A DNA stretch of 64,000 bases. Source: Acetobacter malorum (lineage in GTDB: Bacteria > Pseudomonadota > Alphaproteobacteria > Acetobacterales > Acetobacteraceae). The stretch's first letter is position 1, and every line of letters begins with the position of its first letter. The stretch spans positions 61,533-125,532 of the forward strand of contig NZ_LHZC01000047.1 of NCBI RefSeq assembly GCF_001580615.1, in the 5' to 3' direction. The notes under the pieces are model-generated. The model did not search any database. It was not told the origin of the DNA and saw nothing but the letters and a program-made list of their open reading frames with translations. The translations under genes were made by a program, and so were the position numbers. Of the stretch, positions 36,047 through 43,784 are shown piece by piece.

Positions 36047-37465
36047 ATGAAGGCGATCAACGCAGTTCGCATGGGGGGCGTGGACGTCCTGCCGCTGGTA
36101 GAAGGCGGCAAGGGGGTTTCCGTTTCAACAGGCGTTTCAGCCGGGGCTTGGGCTGCAGCGGGCGGGGCCGGTACGGTCTCCATTGTTAATGCGGACAGTT
36201 ACGATGCAGCCGGAAACCCGGTCCCGCAGATCTATCACGGCCGGACCCGTCGGGACCGGCATGAAGAGCTGGTGGACTACGCCATTCGTGGCGGCATTGC
36301 GCAGGCTCAGATTGCGCATGACATCGCGGGTGGCCGTGGGCGTATCCACGCCAATATTCTGTGGGAAATGGGGTCTGCGGAACGCGTGATCAGAGGCGTT
36401 CTGGATGGGGCCAAAGGCCTTATTCAGGGTGTGACCTGTGGCGCGGGTATGCCGTACCGGCTTTCTGACATTGCTGTAGAATATGGGGTTTACTATTACC
36501 CCATCGTCTCTTCCGCACGGGCGTTCAATGCTCTGTGGAAGCGCGCCTACAGCAAGACGTCCGACCTGCTGGGCGGTGTGGTGTATGAAGATCCGTGGCG
36601 GGCTGGCGGTCATAACGGCCTGTCCAACACGGAAAACCCACTACAGCCGGAAGACCCGTACCCCCGCGTGGCGGCTCTGCGCAAACTCATGCGCAGCTTC
36701 GGGCTGGATGAAACCCCCATTATCATGGCGGGTGGCGTCTGGTGTCTGGAAGAATGGGAAGACTGGATTGGGAACCCGGAACTGGGGCCGATTGTGTTCC
36801 AGTTCGGCACGCGTCCGCTGCTGACGCAGGAAAGCCCGATCCCGCAGGCGTGGAAAGACCGGCTGCTCACCCTGAAAAAGGGTGACGTCTACCTCAACCG
36901 TTTCTCCCCGACCGGCTTTTACTCCTCTGCCGTGAACAACAGCTTCCTGCAGGAACTGCGCGGGCGTTCAGAGCGGCAGGTGGCGTTCTCACCGGAAGCA
37001 CTGGGTGCCCATACCGCGTCTTATGGCGTGGGCGCGCGTAAGCGCGAAGTGTTTGTGACGGAGGAAGATCTCCAGCGCATTCACGGCTGGGAGGCTCAGG
37101 GCTTTACGGAAGCCATGCGTACCCCGGATTCCACGCTGATTTTTGTAACGCCGGACCGGGCGCGGGAAATCATTGCGGATCAGGTTGCGTGCATGGGCTG
37201 TCTGTCCGAGTGCAAGTTCTCCAACTGGAGCCAGCGCGCGCCGGATTACAGCAACGGGCACAAGGCGGACCCGCGGTCCTTCTGTATTCAGAAAACGCTT
37301 CAGGCTGCGGCACATGCCAGCGGGCCGGATGCGGCAGATGTTCTGGACCATAATCTGATGTTTGGCGGCACCAATGCGTGGCGCTTTGCAACAGACCCGT
37401 TCTACGCCAACGGCTTTGTGCCGACGGTGGCACAGCTGATCGAACGGATTATGAGCGGGCGTTAA
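36047..37465 (+). CDS. Nitronate monooxygenase-like flavoprotein
   Basis: A 472-residue TIM-barrel FMN protein of the nitronate monooxygenase (2-nitropropane dioxygenase) superfamily. Supporting segments are STGVSAGAWAAAGGAG near the start, GAKGLIQGVTCGAGMPY, IIMAGGVWCLEEWEDW and QFGTRPLLTQESPIP. The C-terminal part adds a Cys-rich stretch ACMGCLSECKFSNW, not common in the short enzymes, which might bind a metal or cluster. It belongs to a longer alphaproteobacterial subgroup; the real substrate is unknown. It may be cotranscribed with pnp and ends at a strong terminator. Confidence 0.8.
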   Translation: MKAINAVRMGGVDVLPLVEGGKGVSVSTGVSAGAWAAAGGAGTVSIVNADSYDAAGNPVPQIYHGRTRRDRHEELVDYAIRGGIAQAQIAHDIAGGRGRIHANILWEMGSAERVIRGVLDGAKGLIQGVTCGAGMPYRLSDIAVEYGVYYYPIVSSARAFNALWKRAYSKTSDLLGGVVYEDPWRAGGHNGLSNTENPLQPEDPYPRVAALRKLMRSFGLDETPIIMAGGVWCLEEWEDWIGNPELGPIVFQFGTRPLLTQESPIPQAWKDRLLTLKKGDVYLNRFSPTGFYSSAVNNSFLQELRGRSERQVAFSPEALGAHTASYGVGARKREVFVTEEDLQRIHGWEAQGFTEAMRTPDSTLIFVTPDRAREIIADQVACMGCLSECKFSNWSQRAPDYSNGHKADPRSFCIQKTLQAAAHASGPDAADVLDHNLMFGGTNAWRFATDPFYANGFVPTVAQLIERIMSGR

Positions 37466-37493
37466 ATCCCGTTTTCCCGGTCCCGAGTGCTTA

Positions 37494-37534
37494 CAAAAAG
37501 GCCCGTCAGAGACACACTCTGACGGGCCTTTTTT
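37494..37534. terminator. Strong intrinsic terminator (bidirectional)
   Basis: A perfect 12-base-pair stem (GGCCCGTCAGAG at 37500-37511, CTCTGACGGGCC at 37517-37528) with loop ACACA is flanked by A5 and T6. It ends the flavoprotein gene and, on the minus strand, the small Pmp3-like gene. Confidence 0.95.
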
Positions 37535-37564
37535 GTCTTTGGATTTGCCCGAAGGCAGCGTGCG

Positions 37565-37750
37565 TTACCGGCGGGACCGGGCAATCTTCTGGTCGGTCTT
37601 ATACTGGCTGAGCGCGTAGACGGACCAGATGGCCGCCGGAATCCAGCCGATAACCGTAATCTGCAGGAACAGGCAGATAATGCCGGCAAAAGGCCGCCCA
37701 ATGGTGAAGAACTGAAGCCAGGGCAGCAGCAGGGCAAGAAGAAGGCGCAT
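37565..37750 (-). CDS. Pmp3/YqaE-like small membrane protein
   Basis: A 61-residue, two-helix membrane protein. MRLLLALLLPWLQFFTIGRP and the second helix AGIICLFLQITVIGWIPAAI are the pattern of the Pmp3/YqaE proteolipid family, linked in other organisms to membrane potential and salt or cold stress. The ATG at 37750 has a good ribosome site, GGAGA, seven bases upstream. The frame is open further upstream but without support. It is monocistronic, with the shared terminator just downstream. Confidence 0.82.
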   Translation of the reverse strand: MRLLLALLLPWLQFFTIGRPFAGIICLFLQITVIGWIPAAIWSVYALSQYKTDQKIARSRR

Positions 37751-37959
37751 GAAAATCTCCTGTAGGCAGTATAAAAGCCAGTCAAAGGCAGGATGACGGG
37801 GCCGCAGGCGGAAAACAAGCCCGGAGCGCGGCCCTAGGTGCCTCGGCCTTTGTGTGCTAGAAGAAAAACACAGGGGAAACAGCCTGTTTGCCCTCAAGTA
37901 ATTCTAAGGCGTGCCCCGCGTTTGGGCAGGGTGCGCGGCCATGACAAGACGGATGGACC

Positions 37960-40803
37960 TTGACCGAGATTTCTGACCAGCCGGGATCGCCGGTACCTTC
38001 TGACCTTCTCCCCGTCACCATTGAGGAGGAAATGCGTTCCTCCTACCTCGCTTATGCGATGTCGGTGATTGTCAGCCGCGCCTTGCCGGATGTGCGCGAT
38101 GGTCTGAAACCCGTGCATCGGCGCATTTTGTATGCCATGCACGAAAGCGGCTTTACGCACGATAAAGCCTATCGCAAATCGGCCCGTGCGGTCGGTGAAG
38201 TGATGGGTAAATACCATCCGCATGGTGACGCCTCTATTTATGACGCCATGGTGCGTATGGCGCAGTCCTGGTCCATGCGCGTCAAGCTGATTGACGGGCA
38301 GGGGAACTTTGGCTCCGTCGACGGGGATAGCCCGGCGGCCATGCGTTATACGGAAGCGCGTCTGGCCAAGGCCGCGACCTTCCTGCTGAATGACATTGAC
38401 CGCGATACGGTCGATTTCCAGCCGAACTATGATGAAAGTGAGCATGAACCGACGGTTCTGCCCGCCGCTTTCCCTAACCTGCTCATCAACGGTGCCACCG
38501 GTATTGCCGTGGGTATGGCCACCAACATTCCGCCGCATAACCCGTCGGAAGTGATTGATGCGACACTCGCGCTGATCGAAAAGCCCGAGATGGAGCTTGA
38601 AGAGCTGATGGAGCACGTGCCGGGACCAGACTTCCCGACCGGCGGCATCATTCTGGGGCGCGCCGGGATTCGCAGTGCGTTCGCCACGGGCCGTGGTGCG
38701 GTGATTATTCGTGCCCGTGCTGAGGTTGAGGAAATCCGTAAGGACCGCAAAGCCATTGTGGTGACGGAAATCCCGTATCAGGTGAACAAGGCCACCCTGC
38801 AGGAGCGCATTGCCGATCTGGTGCGCAACAAGCAGATTGAAGGCATTTCCGACATCCGCGATGAATCTGACCGCTCCGGGATGCGTGTGGTCATTGAAAT
38901 CAAGCGTGATGCCACGCCGGAAGTGGTGCTGAACCAGCTTTATCGCTTCACCCAGCTTCAGACCTCCTTTGGTGTGAACATGCTGGCGCTGGATGGCGGC
39001 AAGCCCCGCCTGATGGGCCTGAAGGATGTTCTTGAGGCGTTTATCGCCTTCCGTGAAGAAGTCATTCTGCGCCGCTCCCGCTTTGAACTGAACAAGGCGC
39101 GGGATCGCGGGCATATCCTCGTCGGTCTGGTCATTGCGGTCGCCAATATTGATGCGGTGATTGCACTGATCCGTGCCGCCCCGGATGCCGCCACAGCGCG
39201 TGAATCGCTGATGGCAGCAAGCTGGGATGCGGGCGATGTCGCGCCGCTGCTCGCGCTGATCCATGATGACGGCAACCAGATTATTGATGGCAAGGTCCGT
39301 CTGACGGAAGCGCAGGCCCGCGGTATTCTGGAGCTGCGCCTGCAGCGCCTGACTGGGCTTGAGCGTGACAAAATTCAGGGCGAACTGTCTGACGTTGCTG
39401 TTCGTATCAATGAACTGCTGGAAATCATCGGCAGCCACATCCGCCGTATGGAAGTGCTGCGTGAGGAAATGATGGCGGCTCGTGCCGAGCTGGCCACGCC
39501 GCGCGCGACCGAGATTTCCGATTATGCCGGGGATCAGGATGATGAAAGCCTGATCGAACCCGGCCAGATGGTTGTCACCATCACGCGGGAAGGCTTCATC
39601 AAGCGCACCCCGCTGGATGTGTATCGCGCCCAGAACCGGGGTGGCCGTGGCCGCACCGGGGCCGGGACGCGTGGTGATGATATTCTGGTCCGCTCCTTCA
39701 ATGCGCATACGCACCAGTGGGTGATGTTCTTCTCCTCTGGCGGTAAGGCGTATCGGGAAAAGGTCTGGCGTCTGCCGGAAGCCAGCCCGACCGCTAAGGG
39801 CCGTGCGCTGGTCAATCTGCTACCGGACCTCGGTTCGGACAGCATTACGGCTGTGCTGCCGCTGCCGCATGATGAGGAGCTGTGGGAATCCCTGCACCTC
39901 GTCTTTGCGACGGCAAGCGGTGGCGTGCGCCGTAACCGCCTGAGCGATTTCCGCAACATCCGCTCTTCCGGCCTCATCGCCATGAAGCTGGATGAAGGCG
40001 ATAGCCTGATTGGTGTTGCTACCTGTCGGGAAGGGCAGGATGTGTTCCTGGCTACCCGTAAAGCGCGCTGCATCCGCTTCCAGATTACGGACGAGACGCT
40101 GCGTGTGTTCGCGGGTCGTGGGTCTTCCGGTGTGCGCGGTATCCGTCTGGCGGAAGGGGATGAAGTTATCAGCCTCGCAGTCCTCAACCATGTTGAAGCT
40201 ACGGTTGAAGAGCGCTCGGCTTACCTGCGGATGGCCAACGCCAAGCGTCGTGCTGAAAGTGCTGCCGAGGGTGAGGATGAGTCTGAAAACGCCGTCGTTG
40301 CGACGGATGAGGATGAAGCAGCCTCCGGCACAGAACTGCTGACGCCCGAACGCTTCACCCAGCTCGAAACTGCGGAAGAAATTCTGCTGGTGGTGAGTGA
40401 TGGCGGGTTTGGTCGCCGGTCTTCCGCGTATGATTATCGCGTGAGCGGACGTGGCGGGCAGGGCATTACCAACATGACTTTCTCTGCCAACAAGCGCGGG
40501 ACGGAAGTAGCGGCAACCCTGCAGGTGCTGGATGGCACGGACGTCATGCTGGTCACAGACGCAGGCCGCCTGATCCGTGTGCCGGTTGATCAGGTGCGCG
40601 TCATGTCCCGTCAGGCCAGCGGTGTCACACTGTTCCGCCTGAATGAGAACGAGCGCGTCACCAGTGTCTTCCCGGTGATGGATGATGAAGAAGAGGGTGA
40701 CACTGATCCCGCCGTGGGTGCCGCTCCGGCTCCGGTTGCGGGTGAAGCTCCGCAGGCTGGTCCCGCAGAGGAAGGCAGCGCACCCGCCGGTGACGACGCA
40801 TGA
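37960..40803 (+). CDS. gyrA: DNA gyrase subunit A
   Basis: A 947-residue type II topoisomerase subunit that cuts and reseals DNA. The catalytic Tyr is residue 130 in [10 protein letters not shown]. The GyrA-box region is present as [18 protein letters not shown], marking gyrase rather than ParC. In the quinolone region [10 protein letters not shown], Ala91 sits where E. coli has Ser83, and Asp95 matches Asp87. The C-terminal beta-pinwheel includes an acidic insertion ([19 protein letters not shown]) and an acidic Ala/Pro tail. The start is TTG. The stop overlaps the coaD start by four bases (ATGA). Confidence 0.96.
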   Translation: MTEISDQPGSPVPSDLLPVTIEEEMRSSYLAYAMSVIVSRALPDVRDGLKPVHRRILYAMHESGFTHDKAYRKSARAVGEVMGKYHPHGDASIYDAMVRMAQSWSMRVKLIDGQGNFGSVDGDSPAAMRYTEARLAKAATFLLNDIDRDTVDFQPNYDESEHEPTVLPAAFPNLLINGATGIAVGMATNIPPHNPSEVIDATLALIEKPEMELEELMEHVPGPDFPTGGIILGRAGIRSAFATGRGAVIIRARAEVEEIRKDRKAIVVTEIPYQVNKATLQERIADLVRNKQIEGISDIRDESDRSGMRVVIEIKRDATPEVVLNQLYRFTQLQTSFGVNMLALDGGKPRLMGLKDVLEAFIAFREEVILRRSRFELNKARDRGHILVGLVIAVANIDAVIALIRAAPDAATARESLMAASWDAGDVAPLLALIHDDGNQIIDGKVRLTEAQARGILELRLQRLTGLERDKIQGELSDVAVRINELLEIIGSHIRRMEVLREEMMAARAELATPRATEISDYAGDQDDESLIEPGQMVVTITREGFIKRTPLDVYRAQNRGGRGRTGAGTRGDDILVRSFNAHTHQWVMFFSSGGKAYREKVWRLPEASPTAKGRALVNLLPDLGSDSITAVLPLPHDEELWESLHLVFATASGGVRRNRLSDFRNIRSSGLIAMKLDEGDSLIGVATCREGQDVFLATRKARCIRFQITDETLRVFAGRGSSGVRGIRLAEGDEVISLAVLNHVEATVEERSAYLRMANAKRRAESAAEGEDESENAVVATDEDEAASGTELLTPERFTQLETAEEILLVVSDGGFGRRSSAYDYRVSGRGGQGITNMTFSANKRGTEVAATLQVLDGTDVMLVTDAGRLIRVPVDQVRVMSRQASGVTLFRLNENERVTSVFPVMDDEEEGDTDPAVGAAPAPVAGEAPQAGPAEEGSAPAGDDA

Positions 40804-41333
40804 CTGAGACCGTATGTGCCGCACCCCGGCGCATAGGGTTTTACGCGGGGACGTTTGACCCCGTGACCACCGGGCATCTGGACGTGATTGAGCGTGCAGC
40901 CCGGCTGGTGGATCGTCTGGTGATTGGCGTTGCGAAAAATCCGGGCAAGAATCCGCTCATGCCGCTGGAAGAGCGGGTGGCCTGTGTGGAAGAAGCCCTG
41001 CCAGCCATTGCCGAGCGGGTGGGGGGAGACCTGAAAGTGGTCTCCTTCGATTCCCTGCTGGTGGAAGCAGTTAAGGCGCATGGCGCGTCCCTCATTTTCC
41101 GGGGCCTGCGGGTGCTGACGGATTTTGACTATGAAATTCAGATGTCCGGCGTAAACCGCCGTCTGGCTCCGGGCATTGAAACCGTTTTTCTCATGGCGTC
41201 TGAACGAACACAGTTCATTTCATCACGTCTTGTGAAAGAAATTGCCGGGTATCACGGGGATATTTCCGAATTTGTGACCCCCGGCACCCAAAAACGCCTG
41301 CTCGCCCGGCTTAAGGCGCGGGCAGCGGGGTAA
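40800..41333 (+). CDS. coaD: Phosphopantetheine adenylyltransferase
   Basis: A 177-residue enzyme of coenzyme A synthesis, making dephospho-CoA from 4'-phosphopantetheine and ATP. The nucleotidyltransferase motif [20 protein letters not shown] (TxGH near residue 27) and the C-terminal [14 protein letters not shown] are diagnostic. It is about 15 residues longer than E. coli CoaD, with extra residues at both ends. It is translationally coupled to gyrA by the ATGA overlap. Confidence 0.96.
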   Translation: MTETVCAAPRRIGFYAGTFDPVTTGHLDVIERAARLVDRLVIGVAKNPGKNPLMPLEERVACVEEALPAIAERVGGDLKVVSFDSLLVEAVKAHGASLIFRGLRVLTDFDYEIQMSGVNRRLAPGIETVFLMASERTQFISSRLVKEIAGYHGDISEFVTPGTQKRLLARLKARAAG

Positions 41334-41377
41334 CAGGGCCTCAGGCGCTGTTACCAAAGTGTTCAAGGAGAAGTTTT

Positions 41378-41872
41378 ATGACTGCCGACACAGATAAAAA
41401 CGATCTGATTTATATGGATGTCCCCGAAGGCCGCGTGGTCATCCGCCTGCGTCCGGACATTGCTCCTCTGGCGGCTGAGCGTATCCGTACGCTGTCTGCT
41501 CAGGGCTTTTACGATAACGTGCCGTTTCACCGCGTTATTTCCGGTTTCATGGCACAGGCTGGTGACCCGACGGGCACGGGCATGGGCGGCAGCGAACTGC
41601 CGGACCTGAAGGCTGAGTTCACGCGGGAGGCTAAATTCCAGCGCGGCACGCTGGGTATGGCCCGTACGTCTGACCCGAACAGCGCCAACAGCCAGTTCTT
41701 CATCATGTTCGAACCCTCCCCGCATCTGGATGGCCAGTACACCATTGTGGGCGATGTGATTGAAGGCATGGAACATATCGACAAAATCAAGCGCGGTTCC
41801 GGTGGCTCCGGCATGGTGAAAGATCCCGATCGGATCAAAAGCATGCGTCCGGCTTCTGCTGAAAACGCCTGA
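41378..41872 (+). CDS. Cyclophilin-type peptidyl-prolyl isomerase
   Basis: A 164-residue cyclophilin without signal peptide, so probably cytoplasmic (PpiB type). Active-site segments FHRVISGFMAQAGDPTGTG, LGMARTSDPNSANSQFFI and the substrate-pocket HLDGQYTIVGDVIEGM are present. AAGGAG lies ahead of the ATG. It follows coaD after 44 bases and ends at an intrinsic terminator. Confidence 0.94.
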   Translation: MTADTDKNDLIYMDVPEGRVVIRLRPDIAPLAAERIRTLSAQGFYDNVPFHRVISGFMAQAGDPTGTGMGGSELPDLKAEFTREAKFQRGTLGMARTSDPNSANSQFFIMFEPSPHLDGQYTIVGDVIEGMEHIDKIKRGSGGSGMVKDPDRIKSMRPASAENA

Positions 41873-41899
41873 TTTCAGAACTCTGTTTCTGATGTCTGA

Positions 41900-41932
41900 A
41901 AAGCGCGGCCTCTTTGGAGGTCGCGTTTTTTT
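41900..41932 (+). terminator. Intrinsic terminator after the cyclophilin gene
   Basis: CGCGGCCTC and GAGGTCGCG pair with one G-U wobble around a short TTTG loop, followed by T7. Confidence 0.88.
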
Positions 41933-42210
41933 ATGTGTTCTTGCGTAGCCGGATGCCCGCACTCAGAGGGCTCTTTTTGCGGCTGTTTCAGGTTGGGCAG
42001 CCACCAAAATGGCCCGCGCAGGCATGGCCCTATAGGGTGGTCAGCAGGGCAAAAGCATGGCTTCCGGGGTGGAAATGAGAGGAAAAATCCTATTTTCTTG
42101 CCAGAATAGGGTCTCATCGCTTGACACAATAGGAATGATCCGTTTAGACAGCCTCCAGCAAACACGTCCCGCAGCTCAGGCTGGCGCGATAGTTTGTGAA
42201 CCAATGGTGT
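41933..42210. other. Gene-free spacer ahead of tRNA-Lys with promoter-like sequence
   Basis: No convincing gene lies between the cyclophilin terminator and tRNA-Lys; the minus-strand frame here runs through the tRNA and is discarded. TTGACA at 42121-42126, with TTAGAC 17 bases later (42144-42149), is a reasonable promoter for the tRNA. An inverted pair TCCTATT (42088-42094) / AATAGG (42105-42110) and another AATAGGA at 42128 surround it. Confidence 0.5.
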
Positions 42211-42286
42211 GAGCCGGTAGCTCAGTTGGTAGAGCATTCGACTTTTAATCGAATGGTCGAGGGTTCGAGTCCCTCCCGGCTCACCA
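42211..42286 (+). tRNA. tRNA-Lys (anticodon UUU)
   Basis: A complete 76-nt cloverleaf with acceptor stem GAGCCGG/CCGGCTC, D arm GCTCAGTTGGTAGAGC, anticodon stem TTCGA/TCGAA around CTTTTAA (anticodon TTT), T arm GGGTTCGAGTCCC, discriminator A and encoded CCA. A T-rich run follows immediately and may act as its terminator. Confidence 0.97.
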
Positions 42287-42374
42287 TTGCTTTTTCTTTC
42301 CAGAAAATTCTGATTTTCCAAATGCTACAAAGCAGCGTTGCAAAACACGCTTTAGCAGTAGTGTGTTTATCGGC

Positions 42375-43298
42375 TCAGGGGATTTCCTTATCCCACGGTG
42401 GCACCGGGCCATAGTGGGCAGCGAGAAAATCAATCATGGCCCGCACTTTTAGAGGCGTCGTCAGGCCAGGCGCGTAAACCGCGTGCAGTGGCGGCCCGGG
42501 CGTTGGGGGCACGTCCAAGGTCAGGGTTTTCAGGCTTCCAGTCTTCAGGGCGTCGGCCACAATAAAGGTGGGCTGATAGACGATCCCCTGGCCCGCAATG
42601 GCGGCCTCACGCAGCACATCCCCATTATTGGCGCAGAGCGGGCCGGAAATGGTCACGGCATGTTCGCCCTGCTCTCCAAAATTCCAGCGTGAGGCGCTGG
42701 CGGTGGTCTCGCCCAGCGTATAGCCCAGACACGCATGCTGGTTCAGTTCAGCAAGTGTGGCAGGCGTTCCGGCCCGCTCCAGATAAGCCGGGGCGGCACA
42801 GACAACCATGCGGATATCGGCCAGCTTGCGCACGCGCAGGCTGCTGGGGGTGAGCGAGCGGATCCGCAGGGTCAGGTCCCACCCTTCTTCAATCAGATCC
42901 ACCGTGCGATCATTCACGCCAAGCTCAACCGTCACCAGCGGATACAGGCGGCTGAATTCCGGCAGGAGCGGGGCCACATAGCGGATGGCGAAGGAAACCG
43001 GTGCATTCAGCCGCAGGCGGCCACGCGGTTCGCGCCGCTGCTCGGTGACGGTTTGCTCGATTTCTTCCAGTTCAGGCAGAATTTTCTGGCAGCCATCCAG
43101 AAACAGGCGTCCGGCTTCCGTCAGGGAGAGCTTACGTGTGCTTCTGTGAAAAAGCGTGCTGCCCAGTCGCGTTTCCAGCGCATTGATGTGCTTGGTCACC
43201 ATGGTCTGGGAGAGGGAGAGGGCGCGGCCTGCTCCGGTAAAGCTGCCGGTTGCAACAACTTTTACAAAAACCTGCATGCTTGTAATGCGGTCCAGCAT
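42375..43298 (-). CDS. LysR-type transcriptional regulator
   Basis: A 307-residue DNA-binding regulator. The N-terminal winged helix-turn-helix (ITSMQVFVKVVATGSFTGAG, LSLSQTMVTKHINALE) is followed by the linker RLGSTLFHRSTRKLSLTEAG, and the C-terminal effector domain has FSRLYPLVTVELGVNDRTVDL. It is of the CrgA/AaeR-like subgroup that starts MLDRITSMQVFV. There is no divergent gene beside it, so its target is not obvious; the next upstream gene is a small lipoprotein on the same strand. Confidence 0.92.
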   Translation of the reverse strand: MLDRITSMQVFVKVVATGSFTGAGRALSLSQTMVTKHINALETRLGSTLFHRSTRKLSLTEAGRLFLDGCQKILPELEEIEQTVTEQRREPRGRLRLNAPVSFAIRYVAPLLPEFSRLYPLVTVELGVNDRTVDLIEEGWDLTLRIRSLTPSSLRVRKLADIRMVVCAAPAYLERAGTPATLAELNQHACLGYTLGETTASASRWNFGEQGEHAVTISGPLCANNGDVLREAAIAGQGIVYQPTFIVADALKTGSLKTLTLDVPPTPGPPLHAVYAPGLTTPLKVRAMIDFLAAHYGPVPPWDKEIP

Positions 43299-43440
43299 AA
43301 AAACTCACAGGCTAAAGGTCAGCACATTCCCACCCGGTGCGGGGTGTGGTCGGGGTAGTTTTCCCCGGCTGATGCTTCGGCGCAAGCCCCGGGCGAGGGA
43401 ACAGACCATCGCCCGGATGCTGTTGCGCCTTTAAACGCTG

Positions 43441-43599
43441 TTAGCGCAGCATGGGGCGCGGCGGCGGCCGATGGTCATGGTCATGGTGGTCCCAGTCCGG
43501 GCGCGGGCCGTGGTCGTGGTGATGATGGTAATGCCCGCCCGCGCAGCTTGTGAGCATCAGCGGGGCAATAAGGCAAAGTGCGGAAAAAATACGTTTCAT
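43441..43599 (-). CDS. Small histidine-rich lipoprotein
   Basis: A 52-residue lipoprotein. The signal peptide MKRIFSALCLIAPLMLTSC ends in the lipobox LTSC (Cys19). The mature part is almost only Gly, His, Asp, Pro and Arg (GGHYHHHHDHGPRPDWDHHD), which would bind Ni, Zn or Cu. The ATG at 43599 has GGAGG seven bases upstream; the longer open frame ahead of it lacks support. No known family is claimed. A metal-storage or metal-buffering role is a guess from composition. Confidence 0.72.
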   Translation of the reverse strand: MKRIFSALCLIAPLMLTSCAGGHYHHHHDHGPRPDWDHHDHDHRPPPRPMLR

Positions 43600-43784
43600 G
43601 AAAGCCTCCTGCAAAAAATAGTCAAAGCCAATAAAGGCAACTGTACGGCATTGTCCCTGTTTTTCAGGACGATCCTCTTTGCTCTTTGTCAGGCTGAGGG
43701 AATGATGCAAAAAAAGAGCCATGTCACGCCATGCTGGCGGATTATGCAGGGAGTGTTGGAAAGCGCGTGCCGGGAAACAGAAGG

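Noticed and set aside
37894..39714. Minus-strand frame of 606 codons opposite gyrA
   Set aside because: Antisense shadow of gyrA with no recognisable motif.
41875..42321. Minus-strand 148-codon frame
   Set aside because: It passes through the whole tRNA-Lys gene and a terminator.
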